Assembly: GCA_012295275.1 (NCBI GenBank)
Contig: CM022673.1
Coordinates: 30,000,473 to 30,064,472 of the forward strand
Source of the DNA: Chrysomallon squamiferum
Taxonomy: Eukaryota > Mollusca > Gastropoda > Neomphalida > Peltospiridae
DNA length: 64,000 bases
Direction: 5' to 3'
Under the pieces are notes generated by a model. The model saw nothing but the letters and a program-made list of their open reading frames with translations, had not been told where the DNA came from and made no database searches. The translations under genes and the position numbers were made by a program. The first letter of the stretch is position 1; every line of letters begins with the position of its first letter. Of this stretch, positions 38,373 to 51,194 are shown piece by piece.

Positions 38373-38830
38373 CGAAAGAGAGAAAGAAAGACAGAGAGAA
38401 AGAGAGAGAAAGAGAATGAGAGAGAGATACACAGAGACAAAGAACGGTAGGTGAAAAAGAAAGAGAGAGAGAGAAAGAAAGAGAGAGAGAAAGAAAGAGA
38501 GAAAAAAAGAGAGAGAAAGATACACAGAGACAAAGAACGGTAGGTGAAAGAGAGAGAAAGAAAGAGAGAGAGAAAGAAAGAGAGAGAGAATGAGAGAGAG
38601 ATACACAGAGACAAAGAAGGGTAGGTGAAAAAGAAAGAGAGAGAGAGAAAGAAAGAGAGAGAGAAAGAAAGAGAGAAAGAAAAAGAGAGAGATACACAGA
38701 AACAAAGAGAGAGAGCGAGACAGAGAAAGAGAGAGAAATAGAGCGAAAGAGAGAAAGAAAGAGAGACAGAGAGGGAGAGAGAGAGAGACAGACAGACAAA
38801 GATCAGTAGGTGAAAGAGAGAGAAGAAATG
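38240..38830. repeat. GA-rich minisatellite with (GA)n core
   Basis: Uninterrupted GA at about 38285-38369. It is followed by diverged units of 81-93 bp, each carrying GATACACAGAGACAAAGAA and GGTAGGTGAAA (starts at 38426, 38519, 38600, 38691). The long SLSLSL-type minus frames are artefacts of this composition. Confidence 0.9.
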
Positions 38831-39025
38831 TAAATGAAGGCGATAAAGATTGACGAGAAAATCATTAAATAACACAACAAAAACGAACAGCAACAACAAC
38901 AAGGGAAAAACAAAAACACAAAAAGAAAGATTAACAAAACAAAGCAAAACAATATACAAGTGTGACGTCAAAATATTATGACATAATACTTATTTCTTGT
39001 AACTAATTCCATGTACATTTGTGTT

Positions 39026-39027
<2 letters not shown>

Positions 39028-39082
<55 letters not shown>
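39028..39082. repeat. (CT)n microsatellite
   Basis: Uninterrupted, 27 units. Confidence 0.97.
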
Positions 39083-39084
<2 letters not shown>

Positions 39085-39395
39085 TGCTTATATATCAATA
39101 AAAACAACAAAAACAATAAATAAAGAGAAAGTACCGTAAAATATCGTAATAAATCAATAAGTACTGAAAACAGTGCATTACGTTTGTATTTAAATTATAA
39201 AATTGTGATGTGAATTACCCATCGATTCAGAAAAAAGGAGTTTACTAATTAGTAAATGAAAAAGGTTTAAAAATATATAAGAAGTTAAAAAGTTAACGAT
39301 AAATATTACTACATAAACGAATTTTGAAATTCTGTTATATATAAAACAATACATTATTTTTATTCGATTTGCAAATCATTAGAGGTCCATTCTCT

Positions 39396-39397
<2 letters not shown>

Positions 39398-39455
<58 letters not shown>
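39398..39455. repeat. (ATT)n microsatellite
   Basis: About 19 units. Confidence 0.97.
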
Positions 39456-39458
<3 letters not shown>

Positions 39459-39739
39459 TGTTTTTGTCGATGTCGTTGGAACTATTACTGTTGCAACAAT
39501 AAAATTTAAAATATAGTTATTGTCAGCAAAATCGATGTTTTTTAACTAACTTATTTTATTACTCACGAGTTGTGTTTATAATGTTTAGCTGAACAATCGA
39601 TATGTTGTTTGTGTGGCTGGCTTTTTTTTTTTTTATGTACTAAGAACTGAAAACTGAGTTCTAATAAATAAATTTAGTTTTAGTTTTGATTAAAAACAAA
39701 TAATAAAAACAATATATATTATGAGGAGAAACATCTACT

Positions 39740-40235
39740 GAGGTGAACCTAACAGTATCAGTACTAATACTGTTTTACTGAATGTCTAAATTAAAGTGCA
39801 TTGTACTGTTCAAAATTGAAGGAACTACATTCCATTGAAATGAAATGAGGAATTCTGTACTGAACTGAACATAATTGTATTAACGTGATCTGTACAACAC
39901 TAAATTAAGCTAGACTGAACTGTAATGAACTGTACTACATTCTGTACTGTACCGTACTGAAGTTTACAGAACTGAACAGAACAATATCTACTGAAGTGAA
40001 CAGAACAGTATTGTACTGAAGTGAACTGTACCGAACAGAACTGTACTATACTTTAATGAACGGAACTGAATTCTACTGTACAAAAAACTGCTATAATGAA
40101 CTGAATTGAACTGCATTGGACTGAATTAGAAGAGTTTTGTACTTTCCTGTAGATGCTGAACTGAACTGTTAATACTGAGCTGGATTATCCTGTTATACTC
40201 CTTTAAAGTCAAACTGAATTATACTGAGAAAAAAC
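39740..40235. repeat. Decayed tandem array of ACTGA/TGTAC words
   Basis: About 490 bases in which GAACTG, TGTACTG, ACTGAACTG and close variants recur every 5-10 bases without exact periodicity, as in CTGTACTGTACCGTACTGAAG. It reads as an old short-unit satellite that has accumulated many changes. Confidence 0.65.
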
Positions 40236-40239
40236 TGAT

Positions 40240-41850
40240 TAAAAATGTTTATTGAATTGAAATTATCTACAAGTTCTAAAATTAATAAACGAAGTGCAGT
40301 AGGTCAGCAGTGTAGAAGAATATTCAGGCGTAAAAAGAATGAATATGCTAAAAAGAGTCGAGTAAAATAAACTAAAAACAGCGTCTGGAGATAAGAACTT
40401 GGTTCTCATATTGAAATTTATAACTGGTATTTATCTGCATAATATATCACTGTTAACTGCGTTTTAACAGGTACGTTTATGTCCACGTGTTTTGTGTAAA
40501 TTCAGATGTCTGTACTAAACTAACCCAGACGCTGATATGAATAAACATTCAGTTAATATGTCATCCCGGATACCGGATTTCAAAAGGTGAAGGATACATC
40601 AAACTTAGTAAATATGTCTAGATATAAAATGAATTTCTCTTAAAGAAGAAGAAAATTTAATAAATAATAAAAATCTTTGGGTGACATAATCTGAACTCGC
40701 TCTTCTTATGTTCTTGTGGATGTAATACAATTATAGTTCTGGAGTTTATTTATTAAATGTTTTATTTCTAAAAATATTATTTAACATACAGAAAACCGTT
40801 ACGTACTGCAGTCATTTATAATTATTTTCTTACAGTAAAAACAGCAGATAAAAATGTTTGAGCGATCCAGTCGACGGCTTGCGTTGGAATGTCTTTTTCT
40901 AGATAGAAGTAAGAATATGAATGAACAGAAATTTATTTATAAAAACAAACAAACAAACAAATAAACAAAACAAAACCTCCCCCCCCCCAAAAAAAAACCC
41001 ACTATGCAAAATGAACACCAGATATACAGCCAAGCAGACAGATAGACAAAAACTTTTTTCTGTGAATAAACATTCATTTGATATCGACCGTTAATTGCTG
41101 AAACAGCTGTTGTTTAATGTATAATTACATAATAAAAATGGTAAGCATGGGTAGGATTGTATTTACTAATCTAATTAAACTGATAAATGAATATTTGTTT
41201 ACAACACATTTTAAACGGAATGCTTAGAAGAGTTTAATAATAGAGGACAAAATTAACATATAAATTAAAAATTTTAAAAATGAAACCAAAATAAAACAAA
41301 AAATAACAATAAAAGATAAACAGTACCAACCCCACCGAAAAAACACACACAGAAAATAAAATACAAAAAAAAAAAAAAATATATGTATAAATATAATATG
41401 AAGAATAAAAATATTTTAAAAAAATAATTAAAAAAATCTCAAAATAAAATAAATTAAAATAAACTGAAATCAATTAAAAGTAAATAAACTGAAAAAAAAA
41501 AAAATAATAATAATTTAAAATAAAATATAATATACAAAAAATAAAACCAAGAAACTAACAATTAAAAAAATGTATTTTATAAATTTGAACTACATTAATG
41601 TAACAGATAATATTTTTCAAATTATTTTTTTTAATAAAAAATGTCTTTTTAATCAGGTGATCTGACGATTTCAATATTTATATAACTACATCAACAAAAA
41701 TAATAAGTACAGCATAAAGGACAACACCAGCAGAATCAGAAATAGCAACTACAACAACAGTACTTGGCAGCAGTACTTGGAAATATACTAATTTAGTGTG
41801 AAATATTTACACATGCCATAGCTAACTAATCAAACATACATAATTACAAT
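40240..41850. other. AT-rich intergenic DNA
   Basis: No gene seen. The right part (41230-41640) is A-rich with AAAT/AAAAT runs and one poly-C/poly-A junction near 40980. Confidence 0.6.
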
Positions 41851-41851
41851 G

Positions 41852-41996
<145 letters not shown>

Positions 41997-41999
41997 AAT

Positions 42000-44148
42000 G
42001 TAACAATCTAAATAAAGCGAAAAATGGAGTAGGAAGCGATAGAATTATAAATAGTAAAAATATTCTTATGTCCCATACTTTTATCATAAAATAAAATAAT
42101 TAAAATGCACATTAAAAAAATAATAAGAAATAAACAAAAATGACGCTACTGAAAAAAGTAAATGTAGGAAACTAACTAAAACATAACAAACTAAAATAAA
42201 TAGATAAACAGGAAAATAAGGTAAACAAAACAAAGAAATAAATGTAAATAGCCATGAAACAAAGATACTTCGTATAAAAATTTGTCTATATTTTAACTAT
42301 CAGTTTGTTTACTGTAATAGACATTTTATCTTTCCATTCTGTCGCTTGTTTTTTCTTTCTTCTTTTCTTTCTGTTCATTTTGTTATTTTTTTTACTTCCT
42401 TCCATCATTTTCATCTGTAGTCTGTCGCACTGTCTGTCTTTGTTCTTTATTCCTAACACTGCTGTTTTCTTTTCATCTATTCATTCACTAATTTACTCGT
42501 TCATTCATTCGTTCATTCATTCTTTCTTTCATTTTTTCTTTTGTTTCATCTGTTAATTTTATTGTTGACCTAACATCAGTCGCGTCTGGGTTAAAATGAC
42601 CTGTATTAATTTTTTTTTTTTTTTTTTTAAATGTTTTATTTCTAATTTAAATATAAATGATTTCATTGTACTTTAACGCCAGCTTGTTAAATGTAATTGC
42701 TAAAAAGGAATGCGTCGGGGGTAAAAGTGGCTTATATGGAAAATTGTCAAGAGAGTGAGGGGGGGCCGGTCTCAAGGTGCACGCAGAAATGGCGTCCTTG
42801 AATTTAATATATTTCATTTTAACGCTTTAGGCAGATTTTCATTTGAATTAAATTGAGTCGATATGAAAAAACAAGAACAAGAACAGATATACGTCTACTA
42901 GTATTGCTGCTGGCATCACTACTACATCTACTACTACAACTACCACCATCATGTTTGTGAGAAAGCGTGCCTGACGCAGACGCACTTCTGATTACTACGT
43001 TCACTCACTCACACCAAAATAAGCTACTACTACATTAACATTACTACTGTAACAACAACTGCTTGTATCGCTACTATTACTACGACTACTACATACTAAT
43101 ACTAATACTAATACACTATTACTACTACTACTACTAATAAATGAAATGAAATAAAGTAAAATAACATAAAATAAATAAATAAATAAATAAATAAATATAG
43201 AAATAGATAATAAATAAAAATGTCATAAACAAACCGATAATAAAGACAACAGCAACAATAAACAAATATAACAAATAAAAATTAAACCAAAAATATAGTA
43301 ATATGAATCAAATACGTTTAACGGAAAATCATGTGCATGAAATTTACCAAATAAAATTTGTGTCTTTTTATAATCTTTTTCATTTATTCTTTTTTTAGAT
43401 TTAATGTTTATTTTTAAAAAAAGAAAGCAAATTTCAAATAAATATGTAACAAAATAAGAAAAATAAAAACCCAACATAAAAAACACAACAAAGAAAACAA
43501 AACAAAATATTAATTTTTTTTTTAAATGAAAGAAAGAAAGAAAAAAGAATAATAAATAAATATAAATAAATAATAAAAAGAAATTAAAAAAAGAAGAAGA
43601 AAAAACAAGAGAAAGAAATTAAAGAAGGACAAAAAAGAAATAAAGAAATAATAAAGAAGGAATTAAAATATTAAATTAAACAGCAAACTGACGATATCAA
43701 CGTATGAAGTAAGAAAGGAAATTAAGTAATTAAATTACGTAGTTTATTAACAACTCGCAAAATAGCAAATCAAGCGTCATTGAAAAAAAAAAAAAAAAAA
43801 AAAAAAATAAGAATAAAACAACGGAAAGAGAAATAAAGGTAAAGAATGCTATTAATTTAAATTAAAATTTTTCTTTATGAATTATTTATCGTATTTCACA
43901 GTTGTACATATGGTATCATTTTTTATTACATTATCTTGTCAGTCATTTTTCTGATAGCCCTTTCATCATGCTTATATTCTGTATTAATGGCAAATTACTT
44001 TCTAACAATAAATCAATTAACTAGAAATCCAAAACAAACAACTTGTTAAATAAATTCAAACAACACAAACAAAAAGCGAAGCAGAAAAAAATAACACTGC
44101 GATCCGAACGAGCAAAAAAGCAAGTAATTAACAATAATCTCAACACAA

Positions 44149-44180
<32 letters not shown>

Positions 44181-44480
44181 GTACTACTTCTACTACAATT
44201 TTTACTACAATTACTACTAATGATAATAATAATAATAATAATAACAATAAGTAAGCAAATACATAAATAAATATTTATATCAATTAAATAAGAACAAACA
44301 AAAACGGAAATTAAAAAAAAGAAATAAAAGAAATAAAAAGATAACAATAAATATCTAAATAAGTAAAAGTAACCAAACATTACCAGAATATCCTGATATG
44401 GAAAGTACGTAATTCGTAATTCTTATGTAGATTCTAACGCAATCCTAACAATAGTATGACGTAATAAGAGTACAGGTACA
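42000..44480. other. Intergenic DNA, simple-sequence rich
   Basis: CATT repeats (42480-42530), a short complex G+C-richer piece at 42700-42800, ACT trinucleotide runs (42890-43140, 44150-44220), AAAT and GAAA runs, and a poly-A run at 43783-43807. No gene recognised. Confidence 0.6.
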
Positions 44481-44482
44481 TT

Positions 44483-44485
<3 letters not shown>

Positions 44486-44570
<85 letters not shown>
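44486..44570. repeat. (CT)n microsatellite
   Basis: About 42 units, some 780 bases beyond the 3' end of the first bHLH gene. Confidence 0.97.
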
Positions 44571-44573
<3 letters not shown>

Positions 44574-45347
44574 CACACAAAACAAAGACAAAAATTTATA
44601 TAACTGCTTACGTATTTATCTAATAATTATATTAATAAAAGGAAAAAAGCAGTGAAAACAGTGAAGACTTGATGGAAAACAATTGTTTATTTACAGTGGA
44701 TAAAATTGTATATACAAATAAAACAGTTTCATGTAGACCGAAAAAAATAAAAAATTAATACGAAGCGACATAAAACAGAGAAACGAGAAAATAACCAGTT
44801 TTCTAAGGCAGTGTATCGGAAGACAAGAAGATAAATTATTTTAAAATAAAATTATATAAAAATAAAAACTAATTTATATAGAAGAAAATATTGCACCATT
44901 GTCGGCCTATGTGCAAATCGTATTTGAAATCTTTTCAGCATTCCGACCAAAGTTGAAGATTATTTGTTCGTGGAAGACTTGTACTTTAGGCACATAACTG
45001 AACACAATGAAGTGGATTTTAAAGGCACTAATATGCTTAACAATACGAAAACATATATAAATACTAATCTATTAGATTTACGAGAAGCATAACATTACCA
45101 TAGATTTCAGAGTTATTATTAAGTCATAATTTTGTATCATAGTCTTTGGTCACAGTATGTAAATATATATATATATATATTTTTTGTTTTTCAAAAGTAA
45201 ATATAATTGAACTCACGAAAGGAACAAACACATTCACATCGACCTATCATTCTGTCCTGTCACAGACTTTAAGGCGCTGACTTATAAGGCACAGGTTTCT
45301 AATGCTTTAAGGCACAGAGACAGTAGTCATGAACACTTTTTTGTTTT

Positions 45348-46019
45348 TTACCCGGAATCGTCATTTTCTGAGAAATCATTGCTCACATTGTTTGGACTGG
45401 CACAAAAACTGTCCGACATGCCATCTTCATACTTCTTAAGTACAATATCTCTCGGGTCTTTTCCGCTGGTGACTTCTTTCATGAAACTGATGTACGTCAT
45501 CGCCAGCTTCAGAGTCTCTATCCGAGACAGTTTCTTTTCGTAATTGAACGCCGGAAGTCGAGTACGCAGCGCGTCGAACGCCTCGTTCAGGTGGAACATC
45601 CGTTTGCGCTCTCGGACGTTGGCGGCTTTCCGCTGCGACGGCGTCTGGACTCTCCTCCTCTTTGTCTTACCCCCGTGCTTCTCGCTCGAGCTGTCGGGCC
45701 TGGGGAACTCCATCCCCAGCAGTGCAGGCATTGTCGATATGGACTCGTGAGTAGGGTGCCACTGTGGCATGGAACAGTGCGTGGTTTGTACGCCCGGGTA
45801 CATGTGCACCGAAGACATGTCGCCCTCCATGGCGGGGTAGTACGCCAGGGCCGTCGCGTCCTGGGCGTGGTGCCACTCCTCGTCCTGGTAGAACGTGGCG
45901 ACGTGGGTTTCGCCCGAGTATGACGTCACAGGATTAAAGGACGAAAGGTGTAACTCCGGCTGAACGAAAGAAGAAGAATCAGTAAAAAGTTCTCCAAGAA
46001 GTCTTCTGTCTGGTTCCAT
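45348..46019 (-). CDS. Fer3-like: bHLH transcription factor, Fer3/Nato3 (FERD3L) type, paralogue 1
   Basis: Intact single-exon gene of 223 residues. ATG at 46017-46019 is the first in frame and has a good context (AAATATGG). The frame is open for a further 19 codons upstream, but only from GTG. The bHLH domain is at residues about 129-183: basic region [12 protein letters not shown], helix 1 [15 protein letters not shown], loop AFNYEKK, helix 2 [20 protein letters not shown]. The E and R residues that read the E-box are present (RERKR). The helices and [11 protein letters not shown] loop junction match the Fer3/Nato3 group of the Ptf1a-related family, which dimerise with E-proteins and act in neural and neurosecretory cell fate. 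The N-terminus is acidic, serine- and histidine-rich. After the domain come GKDPRD and a serine/acidic tail ending SENDDSG. Loop changes (AFN for TFA) make it the more divergent paralogue. A perfect CRE lies 46 bases upstream of the ATG. No intron is needed. Confidence 0.93.
   Translation of the reverse strand: MEPDRRLLGELFTDSSSFVQPELHLSSFNPVTSYSGETHVATFYQDEEWHHAQDATALAYYPAMEGDMSSVHMYPGVQTTHCSMPQWHPTHESISTMPALLGMEFPRPDSSSEKHGGKTKRRRVQTPSQRKAANVRERKRMFHLNEAFDALRTRLPAFNYEKKLSRIETLKLAMTYISFMKEVTSGKDPRDIVLKKYEDGMSDSFCASPNNVSNDFSENDDSG
45921..45928. promoter_or_regulatory. CRE octamer TGACGTCA inside the bHLH-1 coding region
   Basis: Perfect palindromic CREB/ATF site, in frame as codons for VTS. 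It may be coincidental to coding. Confidence 0.3.
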
Positions 46020-46064
46020 ATTTAAAACAGAAGAAATGTACAAATTATTTAAGTCCAAAATAGA

Positions 46065-46072
46065 TGACGTCA
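46065..46072. promoter_or_regulatory. CRE octamer TGACGTCA in the proximal promoter or 5' UTR of bHLH-1
   Basis: Perfect palindromic CREB/ATF site, 46 bases before the ATG of the bHLH gene. Its position is typical of functional promoter CREs. The start of transcription is not visible. Confidence 0.45.
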
Positions 46073-46559
46073 CCACTTTTTAATCCCAGTTGATAATCCT
46101 TGATAGGCTTCAGATAGAAGCTAAATGTATAATATCATCCTTCAGTTGTCCGCTGACCACCGTTATTCCGGAATATGGCGAATTATAACGAATTAGTACA
46201 GTCAGTTTTAAAGGCACTGTATCTTGTCAATACAAATTTTAACTTCTGAACGAACACAAAATAATATTTTTTTTTTTTTAAATAATGTGTATCGATTTTT
46301 CAAATTAAATGTTTTAAATCCTCTTTTCCTACGTTTTATGTTTCCTCTTTTTTCTTTTCTTTTTGTCTTTCTCTCTATTTTAAAAGTCTAAGAGAGAAAA
46401 ATGTCCAGTTAAGTCCAGAAAAGCCGATGCCAGCTTCTTGGCGTTTGATCAACAAGTGTCAGACAGCAACATGTTGCAGTGGTTGGAGATCAGCAAATAT
46501 TCGATGGTCTTTTAATGTCGTGTATTTATGTCCCATTTTAATATCGACCAAACCTGAGA

Positions 46560-46985
46560 GGCTCAGTGACGATTTATACAGGTAAAAGTATCCGGCACGC
46601 GCCATCCTACAGGTTACGTTACAGCTCGCTTAGGGCGTGGTAAGCGTGCCGTCCATGTGGGTGGGCGGGACCTAGGAACAAACCTTACCAGTTGGTAGTG
46701 AGGCTAATGTCACGAAATTCTGCAAAGCTATAACCACATGTTATGGTAATTACAATGCCTATTAACTGTGTCACAGTTGTCAGGTAAAAACGGAAGTCAG
46801 TGGTGGGCGTGACTTATGAAGCGTGACTGCCACGCCTCCACACCCGATGACCTGTCTGTCACAGGCAGTTTATGAAGGGCTTTGTTTAACCACTTGCGTC
46901 GTGTGCACATTCAGGTAACCCAGAGAGACTTTAGCATCAATCACAAGCGAGGCTGCGTTATTGATGAAAAATCTCGACGGTTAAC
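46560..46985. promoter_or_regulatory. Upstream complex G+C-rich block of bHLH-1
   Basis: Begins 0.5 kb upstream of the gene. Contains GC-box/KLF-like words (GGGCGTGG, GTGGGTGGGCGGGAC, GTGGGCGTGAC, CCACGCCTCC), and ATCAATCAC and TTATTGATG TALE/Hox-like words. The block is free of simple repeats. A good candidate for a proximal enhancer, but function is inference. Confidence 0.4.
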
Positions 46986-47728
46986 GTTTCGCTGTTTATT
47001 AAACTGCTTGAATTAAACATTTATTCTAACTCTACATCTTTTGTCTCCAGACACGGTCACCTTGTCCTTATCGTAAAATATATATTTTTTTCACACTTTA
47101 ACCTTCCTTTTTTCTTACGTTTTATCTTTTTAAAATCTTCTTTTTGTTCTTATTTTGAGATGTCTTTCTTCCTTGTCCTTTCTATTAAATTTCTTTCTTG
47201 TTCTTATTGCTGTTCGTATCATTTTCGCTGACTGCAGATTTTTTTTATAGTTTTGTAATAACATAATTTCTACGATATATATATATATATATATAAATAT
47301 ATAAATATATAAAGTGTGACTATATCTATTTAAAATATATAATTATATTTGTCCTTGCGCATTTATTGATCGGTGTTTATTAGTGTGTATACGTATACGT
47401 AGATCTACAATATATATTTATTTCTTAATGCTCGTACACTTCCATGTGTGAATATATTTTAAAATTATAACTGCAAACACCACACGCGGCATATTTAGTA
47501 CGGTTTTCTAAAGAATTCAGGCACCTAATACAGAATAATCAGGGCGGGTCCGCTGGTTTCTGGCGACCAGATTATCACTTTAAGATTATCACTAATTTTC
47601 GAATGCTGTGAGTTTAGCTGTTAAACAAACATTAAGTAACGTAAATTCTCAAGAAGAAAGAATAAAACATAGAATATTATAAAATGGATCAAGGAAAATT
47701 AAATCTCTGTAAAAAAATAAGGTATTTA

Positions 47729-48312
47729 CAGGGTGTCTAAAAAGTAACCGAACTGCAAACTTAAATAAAATTAGACATTAAAAACAACAAATTTAATCTG
47801 TATATTTAGTATTTACAAATCTTCAAAATGTCTACCTTGAACTTCAATACAATCACTGTTTTTGGACGACCTTTTTTAGAAGCATTTGACACACTTCCAG
47901 TTACTTCGAATTTGGATACAAGATTGAACATTGTCGATTTACTCGATACAGATGTTCTAAAGTTTACTTCCCATCTTTCATCAACATGCTTGTAGCTAGT
48001 CATTGCATAGTTATTCTTAATAACGAAGATACGTTCGTTTAAATCTAAAGTTCTTCGCTGCATTTTTAAGAGTGAGGGTACCATTTCAAGTCAAACCAGG
48101 GAGAGTCCAGTAGCATGTGCTAAAACAGAAGTCTCGATCACGAAGAACACTACAATCAGATAACAAAAATCATTCCAAAGACTACTACTGACAGAAATAA
48201 ATGAATAGTACAAAAGATAACATAAAATGACATAAAAGATGGAATTAAATTTGTTATTTTTAATATCTAATTTTATTTAAGTTTGCGGTTCGGTTACGTT
48301 TGGGACACCCTG
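47729..48312 (-). mobile_element. Mariner/Tc1-superfamily deletion derivative, 584 bp
   Basis: Terminal inverted repeats of about 43 bp start CAGGGTGTCTAAAAAGTAAC on the left and, reversed, CAGGGTGTCCCAAACGTAAC on the right, with few mismatches. TA dinucleotides flank both ends (47727-47728, 48313-48314), the target-site duplication of this superfamily. Inside is a shortened transposase reading frame on the minus strand. The copy is non-autonomous. Its right edge abuts a GT microsatellite. Confidence 0.9.
47806..48084 (-). pseudogene. Truncated mariner/Tc1-type transposase (N-terminal HTH fused to C-terminal end)
   Basis: The frame starts at 48084 and reads NERIFVIKNNY, SYKHVDERW, SKSTMFNLVSKF, then GSVSNASKKGRPKT. 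This is the N-terminal DNA-binding helix-turn-helix region of this transposase class, ending in a GRPKT hinge. Straight after it, in another frame, DNA at 47813-47854 reads DCIEVQGRHFEDL and then a stop, the typical C-terminal end of such transposases. The whole catalytic DDE/D core has therefore been deleted and the ends joined out of frame. It cannot transpose on its own. Confidence 0.85.
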
Positions 48313-48335
48313 TAGAATATTCCTCATACCTGTCT

Positions 48336-48388
48336 ATGTGTGTGTGTGTGTGGTGTGTGTGTTTGTGTGTGTGTGTGGTGTGTGTGTT

Positions 48389-48421
<33 letters not shown>

Positions 48422-48632
48422 GGTGTGTGTTTGTGTGTGTGTGTTTGTGTGTGTGTGTGTTTGTGTGTGTGTGTTTGTGTGTGTGTGTGTTTGTGTGTGT
48501 GTGTTTGTGTGTGTGTGTGTTTGTGTGTGTGTGTTTGTGTGTGTGTGGTGTGTGTTTGTGTGTGTGTGTTTGTGTATGTGTGTTTGTGTGTGTGTGTGTG
48601 CGTGTTTGTGTGTGTTTGTGTGTGTGTGTGTG
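48336..48632. repeat. (GT)n array with regular TTTGT interruptions
   Basis: About 300 bases of GT with TTTG placed every 12-16 bases, plus some GTGGTG. The interruptions are themselves periodic, so larger units have been copied. VCVCVF-type open frames are artefacts. Confidence 0.95.
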
Positions 48633-48922
48633 AATAAATCAGTAATAATTTATCTAAAACACGTTTGTATACTTATCTCCTGCTGGATAACAAACATATG
48701 TATAAGTTTTATGTCCTTATAAATGGATTTACAGCAGAAAATCAAAATAGTTCATGCCTATAATCGTTCATTCATGCATGTGCATAGTACCTTCATGTAC
48801 ATATATTATTATATACGTACTATACATAAAAAGTACTATATATATATATATAGTGAGTGAGTGAGTGACAGATATAGTAAGAAAGAAAACGAATACGAAG
48901 AACAGAATAAGAGAGGGAAGAG

Positions 48923-48925
<3 letters not shown>

Positions 48926-49019
<94 letters not shown>

Positions 49020-49225
49020 ACAGAGGGGTACAGACAGAAAAGTTGCGAGACAGGTGAAGTGTGGGCTTGGTGAAAGATATCTGTTTTTTTACGAGGTAGC
49101 TTGAAACCTGTGTTACAATGGAATCACACATTAGTGTAACATCTTCCAGACTTCACAAATATATAATTTCACAGGATCATCATACATCATTTTAAGTATT
49201 ATCATACATCACTGCAGGATTAACA
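48926..49225 (-). repeat. Dispersed repeat, copy 2, with a 90-bp (GA)n tract
   Basis: Inverse-orientation relative of the repeat at 37320-37617. Read on the minus strand it goes ATGTTACACTAATGTGTGAT, CTACCTCGTAAAAAAACAGA, TTTCACCAAGCC, TTCACCTGTCTC, then about 30 extra bases, then CT repeats (GA at 48926-49016 on plus). Outside 49142, TGATCCTG and related words also match copy 1. Confidence 0.7.
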
Positions 49226-49779
49226 CACAACAGTAGATATGGCAGTGAGACAATTCCAAAATATAATACGTATTTCGTACACTAGAGGGCGTAATGCAAT
49301 AATCATTTATACATTAGAAGACATTTGTTGGTCTGCATAATGGATAAATGAAGACAATATAAGGTAAACAAAAAATAAATAAATAAAAATAAAACAATTA
49401 TAAAACAACAACAAACAAACAACCCCCCCCAAAAAAAAACAACCAAGAAACAAAACCCCAAAAGGGAAAAATAGAAACGTCAACTAATCCTTACCAGATA
49501 ATTTCTATTTATTATTATATAGGATAGTTCTAAAATTATTAAAGTAAATCTGTTGCATTTATCCTCAGCCGTCTTTCCTTAATATACCAATATAAGTATA
49601 AATATATGATGTATAAAAAATAGCCCATGATTCCACTTTCAGTTTGTTTAATAAATAAACCATTATCTTTTTTAACTGTCTTAGAATTTGTAATTAGCAG
49701 CAACAGCGACAGCAGCAGCAGCAACAACAATAATAATGAAATTATAGATCATTAAGGTGACTCTATTGCGTTTGTAATT

Positions 49780-50370
49780 TCCATTATGACGTAATCAAAA
49801 AAGTGGCAGTGATCCAGCACAGTGGACAATGGCTTCTAAAAGGTGAAATGTGACGACGGTGAAGCGGACCACTCACGACGAGGAACAAAAGAAGGAGAAC
49901 ATCAAAAAGAAGCAGACGTGTCACATATTTCAAGGTTGCACTGAACTCAGCCGCGGCTTGCGTCTCATAAAGCCTCGTCACACAGAACCGCGGGAACACA
50001 CTTTGGTAATACGTTTTAAACAGCAACAATATTGTGCAACGTCTACGAGACACGATGTAAACGTGTCGGGGATTAGCCAAATGCGTAAAGAGATCAGCCA
50101 ACCCCCGCCGTTCTTACACATCTTCTCAATCTCTGCACACAAGCGATGTCGCATACCTCGCATACTGTTTCCTACGCATGTTAGGCCCCCTTTCGAGTAA
50201 GTGCCCATTCTGTAATTGGTTTATTTTGATAGCAGACACGTGCGGTACGCATTCGTTTGTTCATCGCGGCAGGTTACTAGGAACCTGGGTGTAAATAAAT
50301 AGCTTTATTAAAACTGATTGTAGTTACCGTTCCTGCCGTTATTATGACGTCATTGGCCTCTACGTTCGTG
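49780..50370. promoter_or_regulatory. Complex CpG-rich block between the two bHLH genes
   Basis: Repeat-free DNA with many CpGs (AGCCGCGGCTTGCG, GAACCGCGGGAAC, TGTCGGGG), CACGTG near 50237 and a perfect CRE TGACGTCA at 50345-50352. Overlapping open frames on both strands (49784-50101 and 49850-50200) match no family I know and are not splice-supported. Most likely a regulatory island. Confidence 0.35.
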
Positions 50371-51194
50371 TCTGCTAACGAAGGTTATGTTGTTATGAAT
50401 GATTCCTTTGTAGATTCGTCTTTGTGCTAAATGGCTAAGTCTTTCTGCTGAGCTTTTCTTGTTTTTGTTTTTATTTAGATATATGTGTAACGTACATCTC
50501 TCTATACATTCGCAGACATAAACGAAATATTTCAGGATGAATTCTTCTCAGTGTGAAGTTCAGGTTATAAAAGCCATGATGTTCTCATATTCATGGAAAG
50601 GTGCATATATCACAAACTCCTTTGTTGTTAATGGGAAAAAGTAGAATTTTTATTTTCTCTTTTCTTAACTTCAAAATGTCAGAAATAAGAAATGTTCACC
50701 ATCCAGCAGCCTGTGATAGAGAATTAATCAGCGTGTTCTAAACAAAACAACCTGACACTAGATAAACCAGGTCACCCGTGTTAAAGTGAAAGGTCAGAGG
50801 AAATAAATAGGACCAGAACAAGACCACTGGAACATGTGACAGTGATTCATTGTACAGTTGGTGTTGTATTTGCCAAATAAATTAACATAATTTAAATTAA
50901 TACACACTCACGCACATACACGTGCACACAAGCGCCTTCTCTTGCCATATTATAATTATATTTGTGGCGGATTCAGATTTGCGAAGTGGTCACCATTGTG
51001 TTGTTTGTACGTTTCAACACAAAATGCATTTTTTGGAAATGTATATTTGAAAACGCACTTTAATGAAATCAGTATACATGTGCCTTTGTGTGTTATTTAT
51101 ACTTTCATACATAAACATACATGTATGTGTGTGTGCGTGTGTGTTTGTTATGATCACGTCTCGAACTGACAAACATCCGTGAGGAGAAAAATTT

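Noticed and set aside
45348-46076. A 242-residue start for bHLH-1
   Set aside because: The longer frame begins at GTG. The first ATG is at 46017-46019 with good context, so that start was used.
49784-50200. Overlapping frames of 105 and 116 residues on opposite strands
   Set aside because: Overlapping frames on both strands of a CpG-rich block, with no known family and no splice context. Regulatory DNA is more likely.
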